Shown: positions 1 through 11,210 of the stretch, piece by piece
How the letters are laid out: each line of letters opens with the position of its first letter
How positions within the stretch are numbered: the first letter of the stretch is position 1
Assembly (NCBI GenBank): GCA_023362775.1
Contig: JALMGJ010000002.1
Location: 107,749,981-107,813,980 of the forward strand
Origin: Charina bottae
Lineage: Eukaryota > Chordata > Lepidosauria > Squamata > Charinaidae
DNA length: 64,000 bases
Reading direction: 5' to 3'
The notes under the pieces: generated by a model
Database searches by the model: none
Told to the model about the DNA's origin: nothing
Seen by the model: only the letters and a program-made list of their open reading frames with translations
Position numbers and translations under genes: made by a program

Positions 1-280
1 AGTTGGTTATATCTTTCCCCCTTGCCTTTTGCTTTCCTTCTTTCCTCAGCTATTTGTAAAGCCTCATCAGACAGCCACATTGTTTTCTTGCATTACTTTT
101 TCTTTGGGATGCTTTTAGTTGCTGCCTCCTGTACAATGTTACAAACCTCCATCCACAGTTCTTCAGGCACTCTGTCTACCAGATCTAATCCTTTAAATCT
201 ATTCCTCACCTCCACTGTATATTCAGAAGGGATATGATTTAGGTCATATCTGAGTGGTCTAGTGGTTTTCCCTACATTCT

Positions 281-985
281 TCAATTTAAGCCTAAATTTT
301 GTGATAAGAAGCTCATGATCTGAGCCACAGTCAGCTCCAGGTGTTGTTTTTCTGATTGTATAGAGCTTCTCCATCTTTGGCTGCAAAGTATATAATCAAT
401 CTGATTTTGGTATTGACCATCTGGTGATGTCCATGTGTAGAGTTGTCTCTTGTGTTGTTGGAAAAGAGTGTTTGCTATGACCAGCGTGTTCTCTTGACAA
501 AACTCTATTAGCCTTTGCCCTGCTTCATTTTGTATTCCAAGGCCAAACTTGCCTGTTATTCCAGTTATTTCTTGACTTCCTACTTTAGCATTCCAGTCCC
601 CTATGATGCAAAGGACATCTTTTTTTGATGTTAGTTCTAGAAGGTGTTGTAGGTCTTCATAGAACCGGTCAACTTCAGCTTCTTCAGCATCAGTGGTTGG
701 CGCATAGACTTGGATCACTGTGATGTTGAATGGTTTGCCTTGGATTCGAACTGAAAGCATTCTGTCGTTTTTGAGGTTGTACCCCATTACTGCCTTTCCC
801 ACTCTTTTATTGACTATGAGGGCTACTCCATTTCTTCTAATGGATTCTTGCCCACAGTAGTATATATAATGGTCACCTGAATTAAATTCGCCCATTCCTG
901 TCCGTTTTAGTTCACTGATTCCCAAGATGTCGATGTTCAATCTTGTCATCTCATGTTTGATCACATCCATCATCATCATCATCAT
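281..985 (-). pseudogene. Bov-B ORF endonuclease domain fragment
   Basis: About 230 codons with the exonuclease-endonuclease-phosphatase fold signature of LINE endonucleases: DILGISELKRTG near the start, VIQVYAPTTDAEEAEV, then IIGDWNAKVGS and QIDYILCSQRW. The six leading methionines come from the ATG-repeat tail of the 88-bp insert just upstream and are not the original start. The last residues after the SSIQSEK stretch are out of frame; the true continuation is in another frame at about 93-370 and carries SDHELL, which contains the catalytic histidine. In an intact element this enzyme nicks the target DNA. Here it is a broken remnant. Confidence 0.85.
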
Positions 986-1056
986 TGGCGATCACTCGTA
1001 GCCGAGTAAGATTGTCTTCCAAAGGTAAAATTTTAACAGTGGATCCGTAAGTGGCC
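969..1056 (-). mobile_element. 88-bp nested LINE 3' tail inside Bov-B
   Basis: This stretch interrupts the Bov-B reading frame. Removing it would rejoin a continuous Bov-B sequence on either side. It is nearly identical to the 3' tail of the element at 5737-6214: the same block from the GCCACTTACGGATCC part to GTGATCGCCAATGATG on the minus strand, ending in ATG repeats. The length is not a multiple of three, so it also shifts the frame. I infer a severely 5'-truncated insertion of the same LINE family. Only a 2-bp direct repeat (CC, plus strand) is visible at its ends. Confidence 0.75.
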
Positions 1057-1464
1057 AGCTTGCCTTGATTCATAGATGTTACATTCCAGGTTCCTATGCA
1101 ATATTGCTCTTTACAGCATCGGACTTTCCTTCCACTTCCAGACACATCCACAACTGAGTGTCCTTTAGGCTTTGGCCCAGCCGTTTCACTCTTTCTGGAG
1201 CTACTCGGAATTGCCCTCCGCTCTTCCCCAGTAGCATATTGGACACCTTCTGACCTGAGGGGCTCATCTTCCGGCATCATATCTTTTAGCCTTTTGATAC
1301 TGGCCATGGGGTTTTCTTGGCAAGGATACTGGAGTGGGCTGCCATTTCCTCCTCCAGTGGACCACATTTTGTCAGAACTCTCCGTCATGACCTGTCCGTC
1401 TTGACCTGACTTCGTTGAGTTACACAAGCCCCTTCGCCATGACAAGGCAGTGATCCACGAAGGG

Positions 1465-2185
1465 AAAAAAAAAGCCTTAGATAAAATTAAATTGCTGGAC
1501 TTCTCTATGGAAAGTCTGTGCTAAGTAGGATTTGATAATGCTAGAACTGCCTTTACACAACGAATCTGGGATATAGATCTCCAAACAAATTTAAGTAAGG
1601 TGCTTCACCCCAATATCTGTCATTTTCTTCCAGAAGGGTTCGTTCCAGCTTCTTATTTATCATCCATTACAATTTTGAAATTTCGTAAAGCTTTCACCTT
1701 AGCCAGGCTGGACGCACTGCCCTCAGCAGTCCTGTTTGGATGTTTTAAGGGTACTCCTATGCACCTTCGCTAATGTCCATGTGGTGACGGCTCAATAGAA
1801 ACCCTAGCCATATGTTGTTATACTGTTCCCTATATAAGGACTCTAGACAGATCCTTATATATCCGATATTGAAGAAATTTCCAGGCAGGGAGTATGCTTT
1901 CTATTTAATACTACTTCTTTTGGAATAGGACCCGAAAATATCCTCCCAGGTTGCCCAGTTTTGTACTACCATCTGCACAATATGCTGCACCATTACTTAT
2001 GTTTAGAATTTCTTAATATAGTATTTTATTTCAATTTATTTTAGTATTTAATCTTAATTAATTTTAGATCGTATCACACTAATTGTTTTTCTGATATATA
2101 TATATATGATTGTAAGACTGTTATTATATATTTTTATTGTATCTGGCCTTAGGGCTGCAATAAACATGTTGTTGTTGTTGCTATT
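1465..2185 (+). mobile_element. LINE 3' end (R4/Vingi/I-like, family uncertain)
   Basis: A translated trace contains the cysteine-rich C-terminal pattern of several non-LTR elements (a CxCGxGxxE block at about 1770-1800), followed by AT-rich 3' untranslated sequence and a tail of TTG repeats at 2167-2185 after a GCAATAAACATG motif. The orientation is plus because the repeat tail lies on the right. It is heavily mutated, with stops in all frames. I recognise the layout of a LINE 3' end but not the family with certainty. Confidence 0.5.
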
Positions 2186-4230
2186 TTCTATTAGCTCTTA
2201 ATTGACCACATTATGTTGAGTGCATTACAGAATCATATTCAAGATAGTTCATTTTGTTTATGCCATTTATCCACACTATTGTTGTCTTCATTTCACATAT
2301 TTATAATTTCTCCTAGTAATAATAAAACATAAAGTCATAAAGCTAAGGAATTTAATCCTGTTAAAGCCTCATTAAATCTATGCTGTATCTAAAGGTAGGC
2401 ATTGCTTCGCTGTTATCTCCCTTGTCAGCAGATTTTCATAAAGTACTTATTTCCTTGACTATGTGCAGGGGTCTGACAAGCCCTTCTTTTGAGCTCTTCT
2501 CACACACTAATCAACACTGCCTCCAATCCCATATACCAGTGGGTCACATTGAGGCCAATGGGAAGTACCATCCATGTTTAAGCATGTTTATTTGGAAGGA
2601 AGTTCCTCTCATTTCAGTGGGACTTAATTTGTAGTATACAAACATAAGTATACTGTGTACTTAAAGAAGTCCAAGGAATGGTGGAGTGATAGAATATTTT
2701 ACAGAAAATTCTGATTCCGTCCCCCGCCCCCCCAACAATTCTAGTGGAAGTAAGATGGACATTCTGCATGGGATTCAAAAAGTCTTTTCTGTCATGCTTC
2801 ACAAAATCCCTTCTGATCACCACTAGAGTAAATCATTGACAAACATACAAAAGAATAGTAACTGTCTTGGAAAGCATGGGCAATCACAGAATGGAAAGAC
2901 GTGACAAAACTCATATTGCAATTTCTTAATGCAAACTCTTCACTTTTTTAATTGTGTTGCAACATTATAAATATATAAGAGACAAAAATTATGCTATGTT
3001 GTTAAAATGCACATTTTGGCAACAATATGGCTAGTTACAGATGACTCAGCCTGAGGATAGTTGCTCAGTTTTGTTTGGCTCTTAAAGGACTGACTTTGTT
3101 GGGGGAGTGTTTAATGCTGACTACTAGGAGAAATTAAAGTGATTTTATATAACCTATCAAAACATGTTTTATGTTGTCAAGCAGGTGATTAGATTGCTCA
3201 AGTGATTTGTGAAAAGACCAGGAAACCTGCTGTGATTAGCTGTCACCTTCCTGAGCAGCCCATTGAAGTGCTCATGGGAGCTGGATCTTCTGATGCTGTA
3301 TTAGTGGGACAACCTGGTTAGGTGCTATGCCCAGATAAACCAATGTACAAAGGAGATGTTGGCCTATAGAAAACCATGGAAAGCCTACAGTACCTGCATT
3401 CTTGTGTATCATTTTGATGTCCCTCTTTCTTTGATGCAAAGTCAGAAATAAATTCTTGTTTTGATAGTTCTGGTGGACCCCATCCTTCTACATGCAATCC
3501 TATTTAACTCAAGCATCTCACAGTTAAGAAAATATTTTATTTATTTATTATTTATTTAATTAAATTTATAAATTTAAATATGATGCCCATCAGTCCAGGA
3601 ATTATATATTGGAAAGAGCCTGATGAAATCATAGTCAAAATCCAGTTAGGAACACAAATATAATGGAGACTGAGGACTAAGTAGTTGTCATTTATCGAGG
3701 CATTACACAATAACTTAAAAATTGTGCCTTGTGGATCCTGGCAAAGATTCATAAGGATAAGGACCAGTAGACAAAATAGAGAAAGACTATGTGTGGGGTT
3801 GAGTGTAACAGTTAACTTTAAGCCAACAACGGATGAATCTGAAAAAGGATCTGGGAAATTTGTAAACCTCTGTATGACAGGAAGTATATCCTGCCATGGC
3901 AGCAGGGGGTGACATCCTGCTAGTCTATTGAAACCCACAGGGTCAGCGGGACACTTTGTAATGGGCATACCTGCAGGGTCATTGGAAGCGCTTTGTAGTG
4001 GAAACTTGCCAGACTTGTACAGTAGGTGAGAATGCTTGTACTGGGGTCTTGGTGTATTCTCAGGAATGCAAATTATGCTGATTCGAGTACTGTGTCAAGC
4101 AGTCCAGTACCAAGGACAGATCAAAGAACGCTATCATATTTTTGGTTGATTCGAGACTGGGAAGATCTAGAAATTATGAGATGAAGGGAGAGGCTGTCAA
4201 GCCACGGATCCCCAATGGGGGGGGGGGAAA
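2186..4230. other. No gene seen; AT-rich non-coding
   Basis: No convincing coding region. There is a C-rich stretch near 2719-2733 and a TTTA-rich stretch near 3534-3560. Sequence near 2545-2630 may be an old short repeat. The long open stretch on the minus strand near 3552-3968 shows no recognisable motif and is probably chance. Confidence 0.5.
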
Positions 4231-4362
4231 CTCTGAAGAATTTTAACTGTTGGTTTGCATGGGCTCCCTTCATTCAAGTCTTTAAGATGTAATGGATCAC
4301 TAGCTGTAATAAAGAACTCTTTATATCCTTAACAGCTTGTGTCGAGAGTTTCTGGCTTAACA
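4231..4362 (+). other. Possible LTR 3' end (weak)
   Basis: The segment has an AATAAA near 4308 in a context like an LTR polyadenylation region and ends in TTAACA at about 4361. I could not find a matching start or a clear target duplication, so this is only a suggestion. Confidence 0.2.
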
Positions 4363-5723
4363 GCTAAAGGATCATGACCATAACACTGTATGGAAACAAT
4401 GATTTAATTTAAAACAATGATTTAATATCTATGATTGCCTAAATCCACAGTACTCTAGGAAGGCAAAAGATTTGTCAATTTATTACTTTCCTAAAAACAG
4501 TTGCTCTGACAAAAATGAACACAATGTATTTACTTCTAATTCTGTGGCCACTACATTCGAAAATAATGAAATAGATTTGGAAATGTGCCTTTTCTATGAA
4601 GGCCTATCAACCCTTTGTTCCAAGCAAGCCAATTAAAATGTTGGCTTTGTCCTTGGAGGTTAATGCACACTTGGCTGCTAAGGAAATAGCCTACTTTTTT
4701 AGTGAAATAATGAGTGGGCAGGAGACAAAGGATTAATGAATTATCCTAATCTCTGTGTATTTACAAATCTACCATTCCAGCAGATGGTTTTGAGCAGCAA
4801 TTGAGTTTAACAGCAGTGAAATTTGGGCATCCACAAAGTGATTATCCACCAGGTACCTTTCCCTGCTTCTAAGTCGATCATTTTGCTTCAACTCTGCTCT
4901 TCTGGATTCAAATCAGTGTTTCAAAACTCTGGGTGGTTTTTGTTTTGCTTTCTTTCTACGGACCAAACATGACCAAGCCTGTAAAACTTCATTGTATTGT
5001 CAAACTGTCCACAATTGCTATTATAACATTGAGGTTCCTAAGCAACAATACCACCTGACAACTGGCAAGCTGAAGAAAGTCAAGTTTGAAAAGAAACAGC
5101 TGTGAAATTGTCTCCTAAAAATAAAGTGAAAGTTGAAAGTAGTTGAAGGATATCAGGGAAATATTCAACTGGACCATCAAGTGGATTGAATAGAAAAGAA
5201 TGGTTATAATATTACCAGCAGAGTATCCTTTATTATTGAAATAGGGCTTGCGTAATACAAACAATGCTGTGTTTTTTGTAATCATAGATACATTTTACTT
5301 CCCACAGTGTATCTTGGTGAAAGCTAGGCAACTTATTATCAGAGATAGTAAGAGGATTTGATTCCCATATTGTCTCCACTTTAAAGCTTTATTTCCTATG
5401 GTTGGGTGGTCTATTCACTTTAATACAGAGTAAATGGATCATTTACTTCCAATGCCAGCAGGGATGGCCAGATCAGTTAAATCCAGTCCAAGACATTTTA
5501 GTATATGTTCCAATATAAGTCTGTTTTATCCAATATTCACATAAACCAGCACATTAATCATTAAAATTGACATGTATTTGTATATACAGTAACTAACATT
5601 ATGTCAAATATTTCAAGAAACAAATTGTTGAAAGGATAATTATACTCTCATCTGCATTTTAGTCTAAGAAAAATGAATTCAGCCAGTTTGTTTAGAAATG
5701 TAAAGTCAGAAAATTCCCAACAA
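4363..5723. other. No gene seen; complex single-copy-like sequence
   Basis: No recognisable repeat or coding region. Base composition is mixed and of high complexity between about 4440 and 5100, so a conserved non-coding element is possible, but this cannot be judged without alignment. Confidence 0.35.
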
Positions 5724-5736
5724 TCCCTGATGATAT

Positions 5737-6214
5737 CATCATTGGCGATCACTCGTAGCCGAGTAAGATTGTCTTCCAAAGGTAAAATTTTAACGGTGGA
5801 TCCGTAAGTGGCTATAAAGGCCAATTCTGGATCCGCACAACCTCCCACAATGAGGGCATAGGTTTCCGGGTGGGAGACGGTCATGATGAGGGTTTGCCTG
5901 ACGTGCCTTCCTTTTAGCTCTTTTCTCCCTTTCGCCCTGTACTCGCGCTTCTTCAAAGTCCATAGCGCCATTAATAAAGGATGACCTCCAATTGAAACGC
6001 TCATGAGTTAGGGCTTCCCAGTTCTCAATGCTGATATTACATTTTTTAAAATTAGCTTTGAGAGTATCTTTGAATCTCTTTTGCTGTCCACCAATATTCC
6101 GTTTTCCATTCTTAAGTTGGGAGTAAAGTAGCTGCTTTGGAAGACGATGGTCAGGCATTCGAACAACGTGACCGGTCCAGCGAAGTTGATGTTGGATGAT
6201 CATTGTTTCAATGC
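5737..6214 (-). mobile_element. 5'-truncated non-LTR retrotransposon with 13-bp TSD
   Basis: The insertion is bounded by the direct repeat TCCCTGATGATAT at 5724-5736 and 6215-6227, a perfect 13-bp target-site duplication. On the minus strand it encodes the C-terminal end of a LINE ORF2: a block starting LRWTGHVVRMPDHRLPKQL, then WEALTHERFNWR, a basic stretch, and a terminal C2H2-like finger CPHCGRLCGSRIGLYSH. It ends in a 3' tail with ATG repeats. The coding frame is open for 137 codons, so this copy is fairly young. The same tail occurs as the 88-bp insert at 969-1056. The exact family (an RTE- or jockey-like clade) is not certain. Confidence 0.82.
5790..6203 (-). pseudogene. LINE ORF2 C-terminus with C2H2 finger
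   Basis: An open frame of 137 codons that begins inside the protein, because the element is 5'-truncated. It shows the conserved post-RT block RWTGHVVRMPDHRLPKQLLY, a GKRNIGGQQKRFKDTLK stretch and the terminal finger with CPHC and SHLRIH. Such fingers at the end of LINE proteins are thought to help bind RNA or target DNA. The reverse transcriptase itself is absent, so the fragment cannot act alone. Confidence 0.75.
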
Positions 6215-6227
6215 TCCCTGATGATAT

Positions 6228-8304
6228 AGATTATCATCAAAAGAGGATACCTAAAGAATTTAGTCTGCTATATGAAACACAGCCTCACCAATTCAGGTAT
6301 TCTTGGTTTTAATTCCAATTCATGTTTATGGGGCAAAAATATGAAATAACATTGTAAATACACTTTCACATTGGTTAGAAAAAGTTAAGCCAAAGAACCT
6401 GTTGCATGCTCAAAAGAAAATAGGAGGTATTTAGGCCTTATAGCATAACAGATCAGAGAGAAAAGTAATGGATCAGAGAAGCATTTCCACATCACAGTCC
6501 AGAGCTCCTTTCCAATATCGCACATTGACTGCCTAATTTAATCGCAGAATCAGCGCTGAGCCTGTTAGGAAAACTCACACCAGTCACTAGAATCTATTTT
6601 GGCAGGGAAACATCAAGATTGGCTGCTGGCCCAGAGAATAGATACGCTGTTTCTCCAAGGTAATAGAACATACCTTAATTCCCATTTGGGTTTGTTTCTA
6701 TAAGGGGTACAAATGTTTACATACACAACAGTTTTATACCAAGGAGATACGGAAAGCAACTGGGTTTGCTGACAGTGGGAAGAACTAGAACTGATTTAAC
6801 ATGTGGTCATAAAGGCTGATTTGCTGTGAAACATCCAACTACATAGACATAAAAGAACCCTCTTGATTGGATAAGTACATATAAATAAATGCGGACAGAA
6901 AGCACTGCAGTGTGGAATAACTTTTCTTGCCTGCTAAGTTGCCATGCACTAAAGTTGCAAATGGTCCTGAATAGTAATTTTCTTTCTTTTCAGGAAATCC
7001 ATCTTATTTCAATGTCAGTCGGTTTAATTTGCAATGGTGGTTTAACTTCACTTAAAGAGTATTTCTGCACAAGAGATTTATAGCTTTAGCCAACCATTGT
7101 TAGAGTGATATAAAGCTTGTTTTTATTAGTGAGCTCTCATTACAGCAATGGCTGGAGGACATTGTAAGCTGCTAGTGTGGAAATGCTCAAAGTCTCATTT
7201 TTTTTTCTTTTTGCTATACGTGTGAATTTTATACTGTATGATGGTTTTGACAAATTTGCAGTGCATATTCATCTTTCATTTGTATTATCAGCATGTCAAA
7301 ATGTTGAAATATATATAGTATACGTTTGCATATTTTGTTAAGTAAGTCTGTGGATTGCATGAAAATAATATACTTTTTAAACAAAATGTGTTTTGTTCAA
7401 AAGTAAAAGTAAAATTGTGAGAGTGCAAGTAATTTCATATATGCAGAAAATGAAATTTAGAATTCATCATATTTATTCATGCAAGCTTTGCTCATAAACA
7501 AACTCTAAATAAGTCTAAATAACTATGAGTGTTTTACATGTTTAACCCAAAATTTGGGGTCATGATTCATTTGGGACAAAACACACAATATTTTGGTCTA
7601 CAAAAGCAAATCCACTAATACAATCTTTGTGTGTGCACAAATCACTTAGCCAGTATACTCTCAAACATTTTCCACAATAGGATAGGAAAGGAATTCCTGA
7701 TGTACATACAGTACATGACTGCTTTACATGCAGTTTGCAGTCACTGAACATAAATCTATGTATGTTCATATTCTGAGACAATGAACACCGAATTTGTATT
7801 TATTTGTGGGCTGGTAGAAAATGTAGTCAAATGTGTTGGAAACCAACTTATATTCAAACAGCACTTATAACAACTTTGTGGCAGGCAAATGAAAGCTCTA
7901 AAAAGATGTGCAGCTAGTGTCTTGTGATAACTACTCAGGATGGAAAATTATTTGCAGCAGACCAATAATATTTTGAATTCTTGAATTTATATTTACAAGA
8001 ATCTTTATGAACAGTGATATTTTAGATAACAGCAGTAGACAAGTTAATGAAATAATTAAGATATCTTGTTTCAATCAAGTAAATGTTATAGTATTGTTAT
8101 TTTGAATAATACTATTGCTGCTATAACTAATATAAATCTAGGTATTAGTGCTACTGACTTTCCTCCTCAGTATTGGACTGCTTCTGCAAATAGTCGAGGA
8201 CTTGCTAAAGACAGCGATATCGATAGAAAGGAGGAATCTCCAAAACTCAGCAGAAATGATGGGATCCATTTATTTATTTATTCATAAAAATGGATATTTC
8301 AAAA
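6228..8304. other. No gene seen; AT-rich non-coding
   Basis: No repeat or coding signature that I can name. Short open frames at 6889-7083 and 7560-7781 have no recognisable motif. Confidence 0.45.
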
Positions 8305-8656
8305 GAGAAAAACAATATATGGTGGTGATAGATGTAGCAGTGCCAAGCGACAGCAACATCAGGAAAGAGTATTAGAAGCTGGAGAAGAACAAGGCCTAAA
8401 GGAGGAACTAGAGAGGATATGGAAAGTGAAAGCCAAAGTGGCCCCAGTGGTGGTAGGGGCACTTGGGGCTGTGACTCCTAAGCTGGGAGAGTGGCTGCAA
8501 CAGATCCCAGGAACAACATCAGAGCTCTCTGTCCAGAAGAGTGCAGTGCTAGGAACAGCTAAGATACTGCACAGAACCCTCAAACTCCCAGGCCTCTGGT
8601 AGAGGACCCGAGGTTGAGGAAGAGACATACCACCCATAGGGGTGAGAAGGGAATTT
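8305..8656 (+). mobile_element. R4/Dong-type LINE 3' end (restriction-like endonuclease region)
   Basis: The frame at about 8308-8372 reads VVIDVAVPSDSNIRK, the core of the restriction-enzyme-like endonuclease found at the C-terminus of R4/Dong-clade LINEs. It is followed, after a shift, by a block reading KVKAKVAPVVVGALGAV and PKLGEWLQQIPGTTSELSV, also typical of that tail. A short 3' untranslated region follows and then TATG repeats. This is the part missing from the longer copy at 21720-24575. It is 5'-truncated and frame-broken. Confidence 0.75.
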
Positions 8657-8698
8657 GTATGTATGTATGTATGAATGTATGTATGTATGTATGTATGT
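8657..8698. repeat. Microsatellite (TATG)n
   Basis: About ten tetranucleotide copies, one interrupted. It joins the R4-type 3' end on the left directly to an internal Bov-B fragment on the right. Confidence 0.95.
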
Positions 8699-8998
8699 TT
8701 CATTGACTACGCTAAAGCCTTTGATTGTGTGGATCACAACAAACTGTGGCAAATTCTTAAAGAGATGGGAGTACCAGACCACCTTACCTGTCTCCTGAGA
8801 AACCTGTATGTGGGTCAAGAAGCCACAGTTAGAACCGGACATGGAACAACCGACTGGTTCAAAACTGGGAAAGGAGTACGACAAGGCTGTATATTATCAC
8901 CCTGCTTATTTAACTTATATGTAGAGTACATCATGAGAAATGCCGGGCTGGAAGAATCACAAGCCGGAGTTAAGATTGCCAGGAGAAATAACAATTCC
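8697..8998 (+). mobile_element. Bov-B LINE, internal RT fragment
   Basis: One open frame of about 100 codons covers the central reverse transcriptase: FIDYAKAFDCVDHNKLW (motif A), TGHGTTDWF, KTGKGVRQGCILSPCLFNLY (motif B) and the start of the NN segment before the catalytic YADD box, which is absent. Neither the 5' nor the 3' end of Bov-B is present. The fragment abuts a TATG microsatellite on the left. The intact frame suggests it is not very old. A piece with neither end is unusual for target-primed insertion and suggests rearrangement or repair capture. Confidence 0.88.
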
Positions 8999-10046
8999 TA
9001 AATTAAAATTCCCATGCAAAATAAAGACAAAACTATTGAATAATAATTACCAGAACAGAAATGAATGAGTTTGATAATGATGGGAAAATATATAATTAAA
9101 TTAATTAGGAAATTAGCATAATTCACACTTGCACTCTTTGACAACTGATTCAACAGCTGCATTATGAGGCTAATCTATATGTGTTTCATGAACAAAAAGT
9201 TTAAGGAAGAAATCATTTCTTCCATCTTTATCATAAAAATGAACTAAATACGATTTTACATCCAAATGTTTTAAGCTTCTAGCCTAGAATATGATCAAAG
9301 ACCACTCTGCTTCCATATTTCTGAATGGAAATATGTTGTATTAAATTGGGAAATAATTTCACCTGTGATCTTTCTCCCATGTTAAATGTTCATTTCCACC
9401 TACCTTTAGTAAAAAAGGACATAACTTTAAGAAAATTCTAAGGAACAAAAATGAAGTTGGAGGGTCACAGCTACATTGGAACAATACACAATGCCAACAA
9501 TATCTGATTGGGAACTTAAACTTGGAGAATATGCAGCAATGGCAAAACTTACATATACACAACAAAAGTTTAATTGTTGTTCCCATACATACAACACGTG
9601 CAGCATAGCAAATATAATAACCTACACTTTGGCTTCTAAGGGAGCCTAAATGTGTACAAATATTGCAAATTAGCAGATGTATAAAAAGAGGGAAGTCAGA
9701 AACTTAATAGTTCTTTCTAATAATTTTCATTCTCTTTTTTTCCTCTTCCTTTTTTTTTAACACTTTGGTATTTTAATTTTTGTTAAATTTGCTCTGTTCA
9801 TCTATTTTTTTCCTTTTATTAATATGATACACAAACAAACATATCCATATATGTACATCTATATACCAAGTAACAATACAATGATTTTGATATTAAGTAA
9901 TTTAGCTTAAGACCAAAACCTTTATTATATAACAAATACCTTGATGCAAGTTACAGCATGTTTTTATTTTTTTCCTTTCCAATGTTATACTTAATTTTGA
10001 ATGAAAAAGCCAAATACTTTTAATATAATGTTAACATTTTAAACAT
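8999..10046. other. No gene seen; AT-rich non-coding
   Basis: Plain AT-rich sequence; no named repeat recognised. T-rich runs near 9735-9760. Confidence 0.45.
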
Positions 10047-10103
10047 TTAACGATAATTTTATCGTTAATATTAACGATAATTCTAAATTATCGTTAATAT
10101 TAA
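10047..10103. repeat. Overlapping AT-rich perfect hairpins
   Basis: Arms 10065-10082 and 10086-10103 are perfect 18-bp inverted repeats around a 3-nt centre. A second hairpin with 10-bp arms (10047-10056 and 10059-10068) overlaps it, so the two structures compete. The shared core is TTAACGATAA. It may be a cruciform-prone site or the remnant of a palindromic MITE. Confidence 0.85.
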
Positions 10104-10803
10104 TAGTAATTACTTTTTTATTTCTAAAGTTATCTAAATAATAGAATGTCAAGAATTTGTAATTATGTCATATCAATATCATTGTATTGAAATAACATAA
10201 TGTATCAAGACTTACAACAACACAATTAAAAGGAAAAAATATGCTATGAAGTTTTCTTTCTTAAAACTTCTTTTCACAAAAGTATGGTTAAAAGTCCTCT
10301 TTCTTAAAAGCTACAGCCTGTATAATTTGCACTTGGAAGTTACACCTTTTCAGAAGTGTCCAGCAGACTGCTGAGAAGTGCTTTGAAAGCAACCCATAGC
10401 AAAATTATGCTTGGTTTAGCTTGGTTTTTGCTTCTTCTGAAAACATGAATTTTGGCAGCTTTGTCAAAATCTTTATGAACACTGAGCAATGTATTAGTAA
10501 TGCCAAATGAGTGTTCAGTACAAAGAGAAGTTAAATTTAGCAAATGGAATTAAATTCTGCTACTCTTTTGAATATATCTATATATGCATGCACACAATGA
10601 TGTTTTCTTAGCAAATATCAAACATAGCTCATAGTTAAGTTTAAAATATTAAACTTAAATTTAAAACTAACAAAACAATGTCACTAGAATCAGCAAAAGC
10701 TGTCTAAAATCAGAAGGGCAAGAGTACAATTATGAAGACTGAAGTGTCTTATAAATTGAATTAATTAAAAAATAAATAGTTTTAGTGTTGCTGTAGTTCC
10801 ATT
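10104..10803. other. No gene seen
   Basis: AT-rich, no repeat recognised. The small open frame at 10340-10543 (minus) has no motif. Confidence 0.4.
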
Positions 10804-11022
10804 GAGCCAGTTTGCTGTAGTGGTTAAGGAAGCAGGCTAGAAACTGGGAGATCATGAGTTCTAGTCCCATCTTAGGCACAAAGACCTTGGGCCAGTCAAT
10901 CTCTCAGCCCTAAAAAGCAGGCAATGGCAAACCACTTCCGAATGTTGCCAAGAAAACTGCAGGGACTTGTCCAGGCAGTCACCAGGAGTCAAGACTGACT
11001 TGAAGGTGCACACATACACATG
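10804..11022 (+). mobile_element. Sauria-type tRNA-derived SINE
   Basis: It starts GAGCCAGTTTGCTGTAGTGG, a tRNA-like head with an A box, followed by GAGTTCTAGTCCC (B-box region). The family-typical body follows (GGCAATGGCAAACCACTTC, AAGAAAACTGCAGGGACTTG). The 3' part, with a GAGTCAAGACTGA motif, is diverged. Other copies in this window lie at 20051-20255 (minus), 40455-40665 and 56917-57150. Confidence 0.85.
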
Positions 11023-11105
11023 AGAGCCAGACTGGTGTAGTGGTTAAGGTAGCAGACTAGAAACCGGGACATCGTGAGTTCTGGTCCTGCCTTAGGCACA
11101 AAGCC
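11022..11105 (+). mobile_element. Sauria-type SINE head, truncated
   Basis: A second SINE head begins at the junction with the previous copy (GAGCCAGACTGGTGTAGTGG) and stops after GGCACAAAGCCAGCTGGGG, where an unrelated GC-rich block begins. Confidence 0.8.
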
Positions 11106-11210
11106 AGCTGGGGCACGCCCTCCCGTGCCGCCGCCATGCATGCGCGCGCCGCCACCGCACTGTCGCCGCCGCTGGTGTGTCACCAGCGGCGGCACTTTGG
11201 AAAGCCCTGC
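11106..11210. repeat. GC-rich block with 13-bp perfect hairpin
   Basis: A sharply GC-rich patch in AT-rich surroundings. Arms 11165-11177 and 11181-11193 pair perfectly around TGT. It joins a truncated SINE on the left. Its right edge reads CTTTGGAAAGCCCTG, which resembles the right terminal repeat of the hAT-like element at 12031-12371, so it may be part of a related element. Origin is not settled. Confidence 0.6.

Larger units (their letters stand above)
1..1447 (-). mobile_element. Bov-B (RTE-clade) LINE, 5' part, degenerate
   Basis: Read on the minus strand this is the 5' region and endonuclease domain of a Bov-B LINE; the element runs off the left window edge, so its reverse transcriptase is outside. 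The start near 1447 has the Bov-B-like leader ending in a short A/T run. The endonuclease reads GDWNAKVGS, IDYILCSQRW and, in another frame, GADCGSDHELL, which are apurinic-endonuclease motifs. The reading frame is broken by an 88-bp foreign insert (969-1056) and by another shift near 370. Bov-B elements supply the enzymes that copy their own RNA into DNA. This copy cannot encode an intact protein. Family call is firm; exact 5' boundary is approximate. Confidence 0.88.

Noticed and set aside
3320..4362. Complete solo LTR ending at TTAACA
   Set aside because: No convincing start or target duplication; the only candidate gives an unlikely length of about 1 kb.
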